Positions 26,896 to 38,540 of a DNA stretch of 64,000 nucleotides are shown here, piece after piece. Position numbers and translations under genes: made by a program. The stretch comes from Hofstenia miamia (taxonomy: Eukaryota > Xenacoelomorpha > Acoela), in NCBI GenBank assembly GCA_004352715.1, contig SCFE01000072.1, positions 1,328,387 through 1,392,386 of the forward strand, given 5' to 3'. Positions within the stretch are counted from its first letter, which is position 1. Each line of letters starts with the position of its first letter. The notes under the pieces were generated by a model, which did not search any database, had not been told where the DNA came from, and worked only from the letters and a program-made list of their open reading frames with translations.

Positions 26896-26985
26896 ATAAA
26901 TATTTTACCATCAAATTCGAATCTGTTATTGAATTGAGAATTCACATTGAGATTATCACTCATGTGTAAAAGGTGAGATTCTCGA
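26896..26985. repeat. Repeat of 26641-26740 after a single N
   Basis: ataaatattttaccatcaaa and following bases match 26641 onward almost exactly up to 'gagattctcga', then the two diverge. This is a contig overlap left unmerged, and it lies just inside the channel intron beside the 27033 exon. Confidence 0.85.
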
Positions 26986-27032
26986 GGTCCCCTACATCAT
27001 CAAATTTGTTCTTAAAATGTGTACTAACTTAC

Positions 27033-27286
27033 CGTAGAGCACCAATGTTGGGTAAATGAGAATGCGCATGAAGAAATCTGGAACTCTCCGAAGGCGAATT
27101 ATATACATATGCTGATCGCGATCATCATGATAACTAGGATGATAAATCTCCAATGCCACAGGCTCAATTAACTCCCATTGATCGTGCTTAATGTATTGCG
27201 CCAATGACATTTGCTGTTTACCCTCGGTTGCAAAAGGTGGAAATTTCATTCTGTAATCACTCATATCATAATTGACCTGCATGAGA
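27033..27286 (-). CDS. Pentameric ligand-gated channel, late ligand-domain and TM1-start exon
   Basis: A 254-base minus-strand exon after acceptor ...tgtattttag, ending CTCTACG|GTAAGT. An alternative acceptor (cag|GTC) would start it at 27276. The frame reads VNYDMSDYRMKFPPFA, aligning with the second half of the Cys-loop (FPFD.Q.C...F) and loop B. It continues to HDQWEL, a loop C region (LEIYHPSYHDDRDQHMY) and RLRRVPDFFMRILIYPTLVLY, which is the pre-TM1 arginines and TM1 with its Pro. The Cys-loop Cys position is Tyr, the loop-B Trp position is Phe, and loop C has no cysteine pair. It joins the 16643 exon in phase 1, forming a Val codon and a TM1 of the same length as in nicotinic receptors. 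Confidence 0.85.
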
Positions 27287-27562
27287 CTAAAATACATGTC
27301 GAAGTTTAGTACAATTCATTAACCAAAATTTATAGAATAAAATTTCGAAAAGCATTTGTTTCAGAAATTTTAGAAAATTGTAATTCTCATGAAAGACACT
27401 ACTTAGTTTTTTTATTCTAGTTGTGTTTGATTTAGCTTTCAAAGTAATGATTTTAAATAAGTGGCTCATTTCCAAATTTTCACTGCTTCAAATTCAAATA
27501 AGAACTTAGAATTTTAAATATTTAATAAAACATCCAATCCATAATATTTCCAAATATATATA

Positions 27563-28653
27563 TATATAATAGTCTGTTGTAGTTTGACTTTCACCTATAA
27601 TGGTCCGTTTTATTGCACCGCACATATAATGGTCAGGTCAAGTCGTGTATTTTTTTTATTTCATGTATATTTGAATTGTTTACCATTGGAAAACGGTCTC
27701 ACAATTCAATTCTTTAAAAAAAAACTGCTGCACAATTAATCTAAAATGTGTGAAATTCATTTAAAGCTATTTTATTAAAATTGCTTATTTTAAGGCATTC
27801 AAGCGCATCAATTCTGTTTTCAAACAAAGAAACTCATATTAAGAGCATAATAATAATAAACTAAGTTGTGAACTAATGCGTTTTTACAATTTTTTTTTGA
27901 AGTAAGGTCCTGCAATGCGGTTTTTCAAGTTCATATGAATAGAAAACAAGTAAATTAGTAAAAGGTCTAAGTGCAATATAATAATACCGTGCCGTTTTCT
28001 ATGAGTGCCAGTTTTCGCCAAATAGCTTTTCGTGCTTTTAGAGACATAAAAAATGAGATAGTATTGTCTTGGCAGTGAAAAATCCCATGTAAACTGCGTC
28101 CATAACATTGAAACGAATGAAACCAAGTTTCCAAGCAGGGTCTACTCTACTAATTGAAATAGATAGCGATTAAAAAAATTCGAATATTAACACATATTTT
28201 GGAGATTTTTAGAGATAAAGAAGCTCTACAAAATGTAATAAACAGCTTTCCACAGGGTCGATATTCGTGGTGAAGCAAAAATCTCCAAAAGCCTACAAAA
28301 TAGAAAAAATGGAGGCGTTTATTTCAATGTATGAACATAATGAAATAATTGACAAGCATATCTAAATAAAAATGTATAAAATAGAGCTTAACTAAAAACG
28401 CCATATATCAGGTTTTACAAAGGACCATTATATGTTGAAAATTACAACTGACCAATATATGTAAAAATAGTAAATAATTAAAAATTTTGAAAAAATAAAA
28501 ACTTTATTCAGTTTATTATCAGAAGATGCATTATTTGATGTGGTTAAATACATAAAAATCAAAATTTTAGGAAAAAGAATTTAGAAATGAGAAACACACC
28601 TGGTCCATTATAATCAAAACTTTCGATAAGTATGGTACAACGGACTATTATAT
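27563..28653. mobile_element. MITE-like element with inverted ends, about 1.09 kb
   Basis: Left end ATATAATAGTCTGTTGTA and right end (reverse complement) ATATAATAGTCCGTTGTA are inverted copies with one mismatch. Each end has a second inner motif, TATAATGGTCC on the left (about 27595) and TATAATGGACC on the right (about 28607), with a further copy near 28425. It is flanked by TA-rich tracts, so the target duplication (possibly TA) cannot be separated. The minus-strand frame 27884-28126 (80 codons) shows no known transposase motif. Confidence 0.6.
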
Positions 28654-29794
28654 GTATATATATGTATATATATATATGTATAATTTGATTTTTAAATGTG
28701 CTCAAATTTCTTTAATATAATATTTTGCCTCAATTTTATTAAGTATAATGCTTCTTTTTGGTTCCTATTTTGATGTTAACATATTCTTCTAAAATTTCAT
28801 GATGGTGGCGAAGTATATTTCAAACCAAGAAATCAACAATCGCATCATTAAGGAAAAAAATAAAAACATATTGGTAGCTTCACTTTAGAAATAGGGTGCA
28901 AACATGTTCTGCCAAAAATAAACTTTAGTGATTTTTTGTTGTAAGTAACTGCAATCGCTCTAAATTCAATATTCATCTAATATTAACTAATCCCAACTGT
29001 AAACAATGGTCGATCTTAATTTCCGCATTTTTAAAGGCCTGTTTTAATTTTCGACTTAATTGATCCGATTAAGTCGTGCCATTTAAATCACAAAGTTAAG
29101 ACGCATCTCAAACTTTTTGACACGACATTGCCAAGAATGCAAAAGTTGTTCTATCTTAACTACCCGATTTAATCGGACTGAATTGTCGGATGGTTTCGTC
29201 TTTGCTACCCAACTAAATCAGCCCAACTTTATGAATTTATTCATTTAAATATAAATTTGTAATTGAATTTAGACTAAAATATTTAAATAAAAAAAATTTA
29301 ATGTGTGAACGCTTTGGGTTCGATATTTAGTAAAATAAATAAATAATTTTTTTAATGTTCATTTGAAAGAATTTATGTTATTTATTCCGTTAACATGGTG
29401 GCATCACAAATACAAACTGAGTACCACCAGAATTTAGAAATTTTTAGCATTAACTTCAATTGCTGTAATGGATGGGGAACAAAAAGAAATAAATTGTATA
29501 TATTATTATTTGTGGATTGTGTTATTATTTTGGATTTCAGTATAGAGCATGTACCTATTACTTTGCAAAATATACCTAGTGTTAAAAAATAATTTAGATA
29601 ATGTTCATACTTAATTTCTATAACAAAATTATTTAAAAAATTAATACAGAATTTTTTTCCAATAATGTTTAATTTATTTTAGAATATCTTAAAACATGCT
29701 TGCTGTTGTGTAATTTAGACATGAAAGCAATGTTCAAGTGATTCCAGATTGCTGGTAAAAAGACGAAGTTAATGCTTCTGGCAGCAAAACAATA

Positions 29795-29832
<38 letters not shown>
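28654..29832. other. Noncoding AT-rich stretch before the Tc1 copy
   Basis: No gene recognised. Contains a short region (about 29040-29190) with imperfect inverted motifs around 'gatccgattaagtcg' and 'cccgatttaatcggac', and a TA tract at 29790-29830. Bases 29707-29795 recur after the single N at 31467. Confidence 0.5.
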
Positions 29833-29833
<1 letters not shown>

Positions 29834-31231
29834 ATTAGTGACTAAAAGTAATGAAACACTGTGTGGTAAAATAATGAACCACCCACTATTGTGGAGACAT
29901 TGGCGCTAGGAAAATATCAATTGCACCATTGGTGTGGCAACAATTTGTTTACAACAATATGAGGTTCAAAGCAATAATTTGTCCGACATCAAAGATTACC
30001 CTAGTCATCTGATGGTGATTAAAAGTATTGAAACAACTTTTGCAATTATACTTTTCTATTTAAGCTGTTTTCTTTAGTATATTACTGCGAAATACAAAAT
30101 TGCTATATTTTACGTCTGGAAATGCCTAAATACACAACGGAGGAATTTAGAAATCTCATCATCAGCAAGCACTTGGAAGGTCTTGGAGCAAGGGCAATAT
30201 CCAGGATTGTCAATTCTTCACGGTCAACTTTCAGTCGTTTAATTAAGAGATTTAATGCAGAAGGTTTAACAGAAGGTTAAAAGAAAAGTGGGAGACCTTC
30301 TAAATCTACATCTGGAGATATGCGTTTATTGTTCAGAATGGCTAAGGCGAACCCAATCCTTAATGCCACCCAGCTAAGGCAAGGATGGTGCAATAGTGGG
30401 GCCTACAGGAAATCATCTGTGAGAAGAATTCTGCAAAAACTAGGTCTGGTCAGCCGTGTGGCAGCTCAAAAACCAAAAATCACGAGAAAGCAGTGGATGG
30501 CTTGACTTGATTGGTGTCGCTCAAATCAGGGAAACAGAGACCAAGACTGGGCAAACATTGGTTTATTGATGATGCTAAAATAGAGTTGTATCCATGCCGC
30601 AGAACTATTGTGAGACGAGCTCCAGGTGCAGAGCAACGTGGGAAGCCAAGTTACACTTCAAAGACTGTGAAAATTGGAGGCGGATCCTTAATGATTTTTT
30701 AGTTCATAAAAAATGTGGCCTTAGAGTTGATACAAACCTAAACAATCGAGAATATTGTTCTCTTCTTTCCCAAGACCTCCTTCCTTGCCTTAGCCCTGAT
30801 GATGTATTCCAACATCATGGGGCTCCATGCCACACAGCATTCACAATAAAGCAATTTCTTGAAGAGAATGGGGTTGCACTTCTTGGAGCCTGGCCATCTC
30901 AGTCGGATTTAAATATCATAGAACATTTCTGGGTCATTCTTAATAAGAAAGTAGTTCAACATCGCCCAGCCAATTTAGGCCTACCATGGGAGTTAGTGTA
31001 AAAAGAAGTTATGCTATTTCTGATGAAATGATCACTAATCTATATGACTCACTTCCCCGAAGAATGGACACTGTGGTACGTTGCCGAGGTAATTTTGGTC
31101 ATTATTAAACTTTTATTTTTTACATTTAGCTTTCTAATGTCTTCCTAATTTGGTTTGTTAAAAATATATTTCATCCATTATAGTGGAGTGTATATTCTTC
31201 CTAGCTGTTTCATTACTTTTAGTCACTACTG
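29833..31231 (+). mobile_element. Tc1/mariner element, inactive
   Basis: The ends carry AGTGACTAAAAGTAATGAAACA at 29837 and its inverted copy ending 31227. On the right the end is CAGT next to TA at 31232-31233; on the left the outer four bases are GATT and the flanking TA appears mutated to AA. It is about 1.4 kb, the normal size for Tc1-like elements. The inner transposase is broken. Confidence 0.85.
30122..31108 (+). pseudogene. Tc1-like transposase pseudogene
   Basis: ATG at 30122 begins a helix-turn-helix region (EEFRNLIISKHLEGLGARAI), interrupted by TAA at about 30278. The SGRPSKST linker follows, then QLRQGW...RRILQKLGLVSR, a second stop (30503-30505) and a frame change. The catalytic part shows WFIDDAKIELY (first Asp) and FQHHGAPCHTA, where the second catalytic Asp of the usual FQ.DNAPCH motif is His. 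It ends with SQSDLNIIEHFW, keeping the final Glu, and stops at 31108. About 330 codons, the family length. In-frame stops, a frameshift and the Asp-to-His change show it is dead. Confidence 0.85.
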
Positions 31232-31233
31232 TA

Positions 31234-31548
31234 GAATTGCAATTTAATAAATGCATGCAATGACTGAGTGTTCCCGACGTATACATTCATATTTTGTTAG
31301 AGCATTTCTTTTTTCATATTACTGGAATCATTTTATGCAAATAATATTATTCCTCTATTGCTGAATTACGTATTTTGTAAACTAAAGTAGGTTTTTTATT
31401 ATATTTAAGCACTACTGTATATATATGCATATATATATATATATATATATATACTACAAAATGCATNTGTGTAATTTAGACATGAAAGCAATGTTCAAGT
31501 GATTCCAGATTGCTGGTAAAAAGACGAAGTTAATGCTTCTGGCAGCAA

Positions 31549-31580
<32 letters not shown>

Positions 31581-34068
31581 GCTAATAACAAACAGCTTAT
31601 GGCAGATAGCAGGTATGTTGATCATGAGGGAATTCTGTAACATCAAAATTGCAGGTTAACTTTGCATTTACCAAAGTACTAATTGCATTAACCTAGAATA
31701 GGTTATCATCAGAAGACATTTTAAAATGTGTTTATTGTACAAACTCTATTTCTACTGAGGCAGATTCCACGCCCTACTTATAAATACAACTTTACCATTT
31801 TATCAAAATGTCATTGCCAACAGTTAGCAACAAATGTCAACAGATACTCCTACTAGCTTTTCAGAACACAATGAGGAATGTTTGTGCTGTGTTTCCAATT
31901 CAAAACATATTTTGTTAAAAGTTATTGAGAAAGGTGGAATCTCAGTGCTAAGAGCACAGAAAATCCTAGTAGAAATAGTCTTAAAATAACAAAAAATGCC
32001 TTACATTAACATTATATCTACATCAGGGATCCAAAAAGTATCTCTTTGAAATGTCATTTTTCTAATTCCTCCATAATCCTCTGGGTACCATGACATTTGA
32101 TGTATGTAATAAAACTAAAGATAGAAAAATATTATTTTTTGATGTTGTGTTGAGAGAAATTGCTTTAAATGATCGCTAATATGCAATATAAATATATACT
32201 TTTAATAGTTTTAATAATTTAAGCATTTCATGTTAAATAACTTTTCAAAAGTCCTATATAATTATGTTACAAAATGAATTTGTTAATAGTCATATTGATA
32301 TTTGACTTCTAGCTTTGAACATTACATCTGATTAGCAAAGTCAAATAAATGATAAAGATTTCTCAGGTGTAACAAGGTATTCAGTGCAACATGTGTAAGA
32401 ATATTTTAATTTTTTAATATAACAAATCATTGCAGACACTCAATGATGACATGACTGATGAAAACTTCCCAAGCACATATCTCCTCTGCTCATTTCTAGC
32501 AGTAGACTCATTCAGTTTGAGAATGTCTGTTACTGTGTATATGTACAGGCCCATTCATAGGACTATTCTGTCTAGATTTGGTCATGATACTTCATGAAGA
32601 AATATTTACTCTATACATAGCTGAGAATCACTTTCACTCTAAAGAGTTTGTAGATGGATTCACTTGTAGCATCATCACAATATTTGAAATTTCAGAATAG
32701 ATTGATCATATATTTATGCTCAAAGAAATAACCTAATGTATCAGACAAAATTACTAATGCACATTGCTTTTCACTATCTATCCTCTGTGTTCCTATTTGA
32801 ATTTTTAAGGAATTGCTTAAAGCATCTATCTCATTGTTCATGTATACCATCAGAAAAATTGTCAATGCTTGAGCAAACTGCTTTAACAAAAAAGAAAGAG
32901 AAACTAGTTTCTGATTACTTGAATATCTAAGATTTAGAAAGAATTGCTTTTTGAAATTCTTTCTATTTTAGAATCTGCACCAGACTCAAATTGACTTAAG
33001 TTAGTTATTCTTTATCCTTTTTTATTCATTTATGACAGGGGTAACTCCAAACTTAATCCTGCTCATTGATTTGTAATAGTTAATTACATAGACTGTTATC
33101 TAGTTACAGCTGAATGAAATGGTAATGCAATTTGAATCCATGTAAATTGACAGCTGTAAACAACCAAAACATGAAGTGCAGGCCATGCATTTATGAAGGA
33201 GTTACTACACAAATGGTTATGACTCATGAATGTTTCTCAGTGACTGTGGTAATAGTGTAATGCTTGCATCTAATATATTTGTAAAATGAATGCTCTTATT
33301 ATCATTGGTAATAAATGGATCTTTGCAACCTGACTGCATTCACTTATTATGTTCCTTACTGTGAAATCCTGTACTATCAAATTTTTGTATCATAATTCAA
33401 AATTAGTTACTATCCTTTACAGTATTTATTTCAATGTTCGTAATTCATCAGTAGGGCTGTTTTCTAAACTCTTAATTATCCATTGTACATAACTGAATAT
33501 ATCTTTAATGTAATCTCAAGCTGTATGTATAATTATTTATGAGATGAATAGGTAACATATTTCTACACAAAACTGTTGCTGAATGAAATAGCTCTAGGTC
33601 AGTGCTGGGCATCTGATAATGAAAGTGTGTATTTGCCCAAATCACAATGTAAATCATGTCAATAGTTGGTGAAGTGAGCCCACCTTGATATTTGACATCA
33701 AATAAATTGCTATACTAAATACAAAATTGATTTCCCAGGTAAATATGACAGCCAAAATGGAGTTTTCTCTTGCAATAGCCTGGTCTTTGATACAAATTGA
33801 AGTTGTCATTCTTGAAAGACATACAACTATATTATGATTAAATGCAGCTTGACAAAAATTCTGAAAGAACCTTTTTTTTTCTACATCCTCTATTTGAAGA
33901 CTAGGTGATGACAATAGGCATTAAATTGATCAAATTTAAATAATGGATTTTTTCAGATTATAAACAGTCTGAACAATTTACATAATATCTGCTTGCCATG
34001 AATTGTCTATTCATGTCAAATGACTACTCAATATAATCTGATTCAAAACTACCAAACAAAACAAAGTG
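31234..34068. other. Noncoding AT-rich region
   Basis: TA tracts lie at 31418-31453 and 31552-31580. The single N at 31467 is followed by a copy of 29707-29795. The minus-strand frame 33654-33914 (86 codons) and the others here show no recognisable domain. The missing middle exons of the channel ligand domain might be expected here or further right, but I could not find them. Confidence 0.45.
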
Positions 34069-34361
34069 TAGAATCTCGCCAACCTTCATACTAATAAGTC
34101 TGAACTAATTTAGGAGCTGCTATAACAATTGTTTCCTCCTTATGTAGTACGGTAGGTGACAGACTCCAGTATCTGTCTCTCTTCTTTCTGTTCTATTGCT
34201 TTAGCCGTTATACAATTAACTTATTATCTCATCAACTAATACTGATGTGAAACTAACGACTGTTGTTTTAGATCCAAGACACAAGACAGAGTGTACAAAG
34301 TACAGGGTACGCTACCTGACCTGCAACAAAGCACAAAAGAGGAATTGAAGAACTACGCTAT
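34069..34361 (+). repeat. Interspersed repeat 'tgtagaatctcgccaacc', cut by gap
   Basis: Begins TGTAGAATCTCGCCAACC, passes through 'aggtgacagactcc' and ends at the 1000-N gap. An inverted copy lies at about 53755-54055 and a third partial copy at 63053-63131, also cut by an N. The end reads openly on the plus strand (LPDLQQSTKEELKNYA) and the inverted copy keeps the same frame, so it probably carries part of a coding region of a retroelement. The family is not recognised. Confidence 0.6.
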
Positions 34362-35361
34362 NNNNNNNNNNNNNNNNNNNNNNNNNNNNNNNNNNNNNNN
34401 NNNNNNNNNNNNNNNNNNNNNNNNNNNNNNNNNNNNNNNNNNNNNNNNNNNNNNNNNNNNNNNNNNNNNNNNNNNNNNNNNNNNNNNNNNNNNNNNNNNN
34501 NNNNNNNNNNNNNNNNNNNNNNNNNNNNNNNNNNNNNNNNNNNNNNNNNNNNNNNNNNNNNNNNNNNNNNNNNNNNNNNNNNNNNNNNNNNNNNNNNNNN
34601 NNNNNNNNNNNNNNNNNNNNNNNNNNNNNNNNNNNNNNNNNNNNNNNNNNNNNNNNNNNNNNNNNNNNNNNNNNNNNNNNNNNNNNNNNNNNNNNNNNNN
34701 NNNNNNNNNNNNNNNNNNNNNNNNNNNNNNNNNNNNNNNNNNNNNNNNNNNNNNNNNNNNNNNNNNNNNNNNNNNNNNNNNNNNNNNNNNNNNNNNNNNN
34801 NNNNNNNNNNNNNNNNNNNNNNNNNNNNNNNNNNNNNNNNNNNNNNNNNNNNNNNNNNNNNNNNNNNNNNNNNNNNNNNNNNNNNNNNNNNNNNNNNNNN
34901 NNNNNNNNNNNNNNNNNNNNNNNNNNNNNNNNNNNNNNNNNNNNNNNNNNNNNNNNNNNNNNNNNNNNNNNNNNNNNNNNNNNNNNNNNNNNNNNNNNNN
35001 NNNNNNNNNNNNNNNNNNNNNNNNNNNNNNNNNNNNNNNNNNNNNNNNNNNNNNNNNNNNNNNNNNNNNNNNNNNNNNNNNNNNNNNNNNNNNNNNNNNN
35101 NNNNNNNNNNNNNNNNNNNNNNNNNNNNNNNNNNNNNNNNNNNNNNNNNNNNNNNNNNNNNNNNNNNNNNNNNNNNNNNNNNNNNNNNNNNNNNNNNNNN
35201 NNNNNNNNNNNNNNNNNNNNNNNNNNNNNNNNNNNNNNNNNNNNNNNNNNNNNNNNNNNNNNNNNNNNNNNNNNNNNNNNNNNNNNNNNNNNNNNNNNNN
35301 NNNNNNNNNNNNNNNNNNNNNNNNNNNNNNNNNNNNNNNNNNNNNNNNNNNNNNNNNNNNN
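34362..35361. other. Assembly gap, exactly 1000 N
   Basis: Gap of conventional fixed size, so the real length is unknown. Open frames across it are artefacts. Confidence 0.99.
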
Positions 35362-37070
35362 CCAGACAACCAGATCAGAGAAGACCTAGCCCACACAAGC
35401 AGGGCTGATGTGCAAATGACGCTGATGATAGGAATCAAAGGCATACAACTATATCAGAAATACTACGACATATTTTCTCAAAAGATCAATGAACTGAGAG
35501 AAATCACGCCAATAGCAGAGAACATTCAAGAGGCGAAATTTCTAAAATATGCAAATACTGTAACAATTGAAAGAGAGTCAGTCTTGAAAAAACCACATGG
35601 GAAGATCAAGAAGCAGAATTGATAATTCGGAAGGTGGAGACATTGGTACATGGAGAGCAAGCAATGGTAAAAATAGCACAAGCTGAGGAGGTGTGTAGCA
35701 TCATCCAAACAAATCTAAATGCTGCAAACATTGAATAAAGATGAGAACAAGATCGAAGAAATGATGATTACAAATATTGTATTTAGATCAATTAGATTAA
35801 TTTAGATTCATTTTTATTATGCAACCAAGAAACAATATGTGTCAAAAACAATTAGATCAATTAGATTAATTTAGATTCATTTTTATTATGCAACCAAGAA
35901 ACAATATGTGTCAAAAACAAGAGATTAGTATTGGTCAATAATAATACTTTTTGGCAAAATGAGGGGGCGAAATCACTTCCATTATTTTTAGGTACTTTTC
36001 TAGATTTGTTATAAATACAAACTAAAACCTGTAAGCAATTGATAAAGAATATTATTCGGAATTCTGATTTTGTTCTACTATAATGATTTGATTATTTAAT
36101 ACTATGTTGAGCTAAATGAGTGGTGTTTAGTAGTGGTCTGGATCCATCATCAAGATCGATTCTAGGGTCTGTGTGCCAGACGATGAAAGTGCACTTAGGT
36201 TAGGTATAGGAGTTTTTCTCTTGTTTAGCCAACTAGTGATCACTTAATACATGTATTAAAATAAATGACTTTGTAAAACAATTGGATGACTAAAACTTAT
36301 GTAATATATTAATATTGTTTCAGATCCAAATTAGTGACCAATAAATGATTGATAAAGTGACCAAACATGTATTAATATATAAATGTAGGTTAGGAAGCTG
36401 CTCAAATACTAATGCATTTATTAAAGCCAATATATTTCAGTAATGGCTACATGTAAGATTCATTAAGCAGCTAGCAACAAGTCAGGTTGCTAACAAATGA
36501 AACACTTTTACAAAATAGAGTTTAAGTTGAATTGTGTCATATCTTGAGTATGCACTGAGCTAGGATAAGGTACACATAAATTGTATTGATGAGCTGAGAT
36601 GTGGAACTCAACCAAATGGATCATTAAAGGATTGGTGAAACTGGCTGTGGAGATCAGCTTTAGGCAGATGCCCATTATCAATTGTTGGAGGGATTGCTGC
36701 ATGGCTTCATCAACTAAATATTGAACAGTTAAATCTAGTTACATTATGTTAACAGAAACAAAAGCTAAAGCAGTGTCTAGTTAAAGTAAATCCCTACCCA
36801 CACAACTATGACTAAGATTATACAGTAAAAAAGGATAAACTGTAATGATGCCTGGTAGAGGATGTTACACAATGAGATGAAAAAATATTTAAAAAACTGC
36901 ATTAATAACTCTATAAGGTTTATATGAATTACTAAACATGGCTTTTGGTGTGTGTAATGAGTCTCCATCTTTTCAAAGGAATGCTACTAAAATGTTAAGA
37001 GATAAAAAAATAGCAAATGAAAATGGAGTTACAGTGCATATCAATGATATTTTAATCATAAGCACATCAA
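35362..37070 (+). mobile_element. Second, inverted version of the 3' end of element A plus flank
   Basis: This contig is a near-identical reverse complement of about 40390-42030. It holds the end of the extra 3' region of element A (35362-35690), an LTR in plus orientation (35694-36869, TGTAGCATC to GATGTTACA) and reverse-transcriptase sequence of the host element B (from 36938). Its LTR has an extra tandem copy of about 65 bases (35780-35925 region) compared with 40593-41699. After the LTR it reads CAATGAGATG, giving the 4-bp target duplication CAAT with the other flank at 52151. It is probably the truer 3' junction or an alternative allele placed separately. Confidence 0.8.
36938..37070 (+). 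pseudogene. Element B reverse transcriptase fragment (duplicate contig)
   Basis: Reads MAFGVCNESPSFQRNATK and then VHINDILI up to the gap, the RT motifs FG.CN.P..FQR and the catalytic box region. The same sequence is on the minus strand at 40390-40525. The catalytic box (usually Y.DD) is HIND, so it is inactive. Confidence 0.75.
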
Positions 37071-38070
37071 NNNNNNNNNNNNNNNNNNNNNNNNNNNNNN
37101 NNNNNNNNNNNNNNNNNNNNNNNNNNNNNNNNNNNNNNNNNNNNNNNNNNNNNNNNNNNNNNNNNNNNNNNNNNNNNNNNNNNNNNNNNNNNNNNNNNNN
37201 NNNNNNNNNNNNNNNNNNNNNNNNNNNNNNNNNNNNNNNNNNNNNNNNNNNNNNNNNNNNNNNNNNNNNNNNNNNNNNNNNNNNNNNNNNNNNNNNNNNN
37301 NNNNNNNNNNNNNNNNNNNNNNNNNNNNNNNNNNNNNNNNNNNNNNNNNNNNNNNNNNNNNNNNNNNNNNNNNNNNNNNNNNNNNNNNNNNNNNNNNNNN
37401 NNNNNNNNNNNNNNNNNNNNNNNNNNNNNNNNNNNNNNNNNNNNNNNNNNNNNNNNNNNNNNNNNNNNNNNNNNNNNNNNNNNNNNNNNNNNNNNNNNNN
37501 NNNNNNNNNNNNNNNNNNNNNNNNNNNNNNNNNNNNNNNNNNNNNNNNNNNNNNNNNNNNNNNNNNNNNNNNNNNNNNNNNNNNNNNNNNNNNNNNNNNN
37601 NNNNNNNNNNNNNNNNNNNNNNNNNNNNNNNNNNNNNNNNNNNNNNNNNNNNNNNNNNNNNNNNNNNNNNNNNNNNNNNNNNNNNNNNNNNNNNNNNNNN
37701 NNNNNNNNNNNNNNNNNNNNNNNNNNNNNNNNNNNNNNNNNNNNNNNNNNNNNNNNNNNNNNNNNNNNNNNNNNNNNNNNNNNNNNNNNNNNNNNNNNNN
37801 NNNNNNNNNNNNNNNNNNNNNNNNNNNNNNNNNNNNNNNNNNNNNNNNNNNNNNNNNNNNNNNNNNNNNNNNNNNNNNNNNNNNNNNNNNNNNNNNNNNN
37901 NNNNNNNNNNNNNNNNNNNNNNNNNNNNNNNNNNNNNNNNNNNNNNNNNNNNNNNNNNNNNNNNNNNNNNNNNNNNNNNNNNNNNNNNNNNNNNNNNNNN
38001 NNNNNNNNNNNNNNNNNNNNNNNNNNNNNNNNNNNNNNNNNNNNNNNNNNNNNNNNNNNNNNNNNNNNNN
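37071..38070. other. Assembly gap, exactly 1000 N
   Basis: Gap of conventional fixed size. Confidence 0.99.
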
Positions 38071-38540
38071 ACCCGAGAGCTTGAATGTTTAGCTTTCCAT
38101 TGTATTAAGTAAAATAACCTGATACAAAAACGCAAAGTAAATCCAGTAAATTAGATTCATCAACAAAATGATTGATTACACACTTTTTATAGTAAAAGAA
38201 TTAACAACAATCAAATATTTAACCAGTACCTGTTAATTCTGCTAATTCCACTTGTTTACAATTCTGAACGTTTAAATTTCTGTTTGTCTGCTGATTACGC
38301 AATTCTGACTTAATTAGCAGTAGCGATCTAGTCTAGTGCCGTTTCGCCAAATTAATTAATATCAAAAGATTACTGCACTATAAATTTACAAAAATAACTA
38401 ATTAATCTTATTCATATGTTTTTACAATTAATATTTTATTTCAATATTCAGTCTTGGTTTCTTCTTTCTTTTTTCTCAATTTGACCACATATGCTAAGAT
38501 TACGATTATGTTTCAAAAGCAATCCTTGTTAATAAAATAA
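38071..38540 (-). mobile_element. Old LTR of the gypsy family, truncated by the gap
   Basis: Shares the block order of the 40593 LTR on the plus strand: 'cattgtatta', 'agtacctgtt', 'gtctgc', 'gtttcgccaaa'. An inverted, close copy is at 52440-53090. It lies 3' of the element B remnant in the orientation expected for B's 3' LTR, although its outer end is lost in the gap. Confidence 0.55.

Larger units (their letters stand above)
16644..27032 (-). other. Channel intron, 10.4 kb, carrying several mobile-element relics
   Basis: Runs from GTAAGT at 27032 to TTTAG at 16644 on the minus strand. It contains a LINE scrap (19773-19840), a 17-bp minisatellite (22456-22548), a hAT-like transposase relic on the opposite strand (23127-25204) and four single-N joins with duplicated flanks (21979, 25307, 25800, 26895). 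Its true length is therefore uncertain, probably shorter by several hundred bases. Region 16750-19700 has no recognisable gene, although parts near 18.1-19.1 kb read like very decayed coding sequence on the minus strand. Confidence 0.7.

Noticed and set aside
27884-28126. 80-codon frame with WTQFTWDF, resembling the W.D..L.W motif of a missing channel exon
   Set aside because: It lies inside the MITE, the following residues do not fit the ligand domain, and no splice sites of the right phase were seen.
29040-29190. Inverted motifs suggestive of a Harbinger-type terminal repeat
   Set aside because: No partner terminus or target duplication could be found.
34291-35622. 443-codon open frame on the plus strand (and 363 codons on the minus)
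   Set aside because: Almost entirely a 1000-N gap; only the few real codons at each end have meaning.
36938-38135. 384- and 359-codon frames across the second gap
   Set aside because: Frames run through N. Only the RT fragment 36938-37070 is real.
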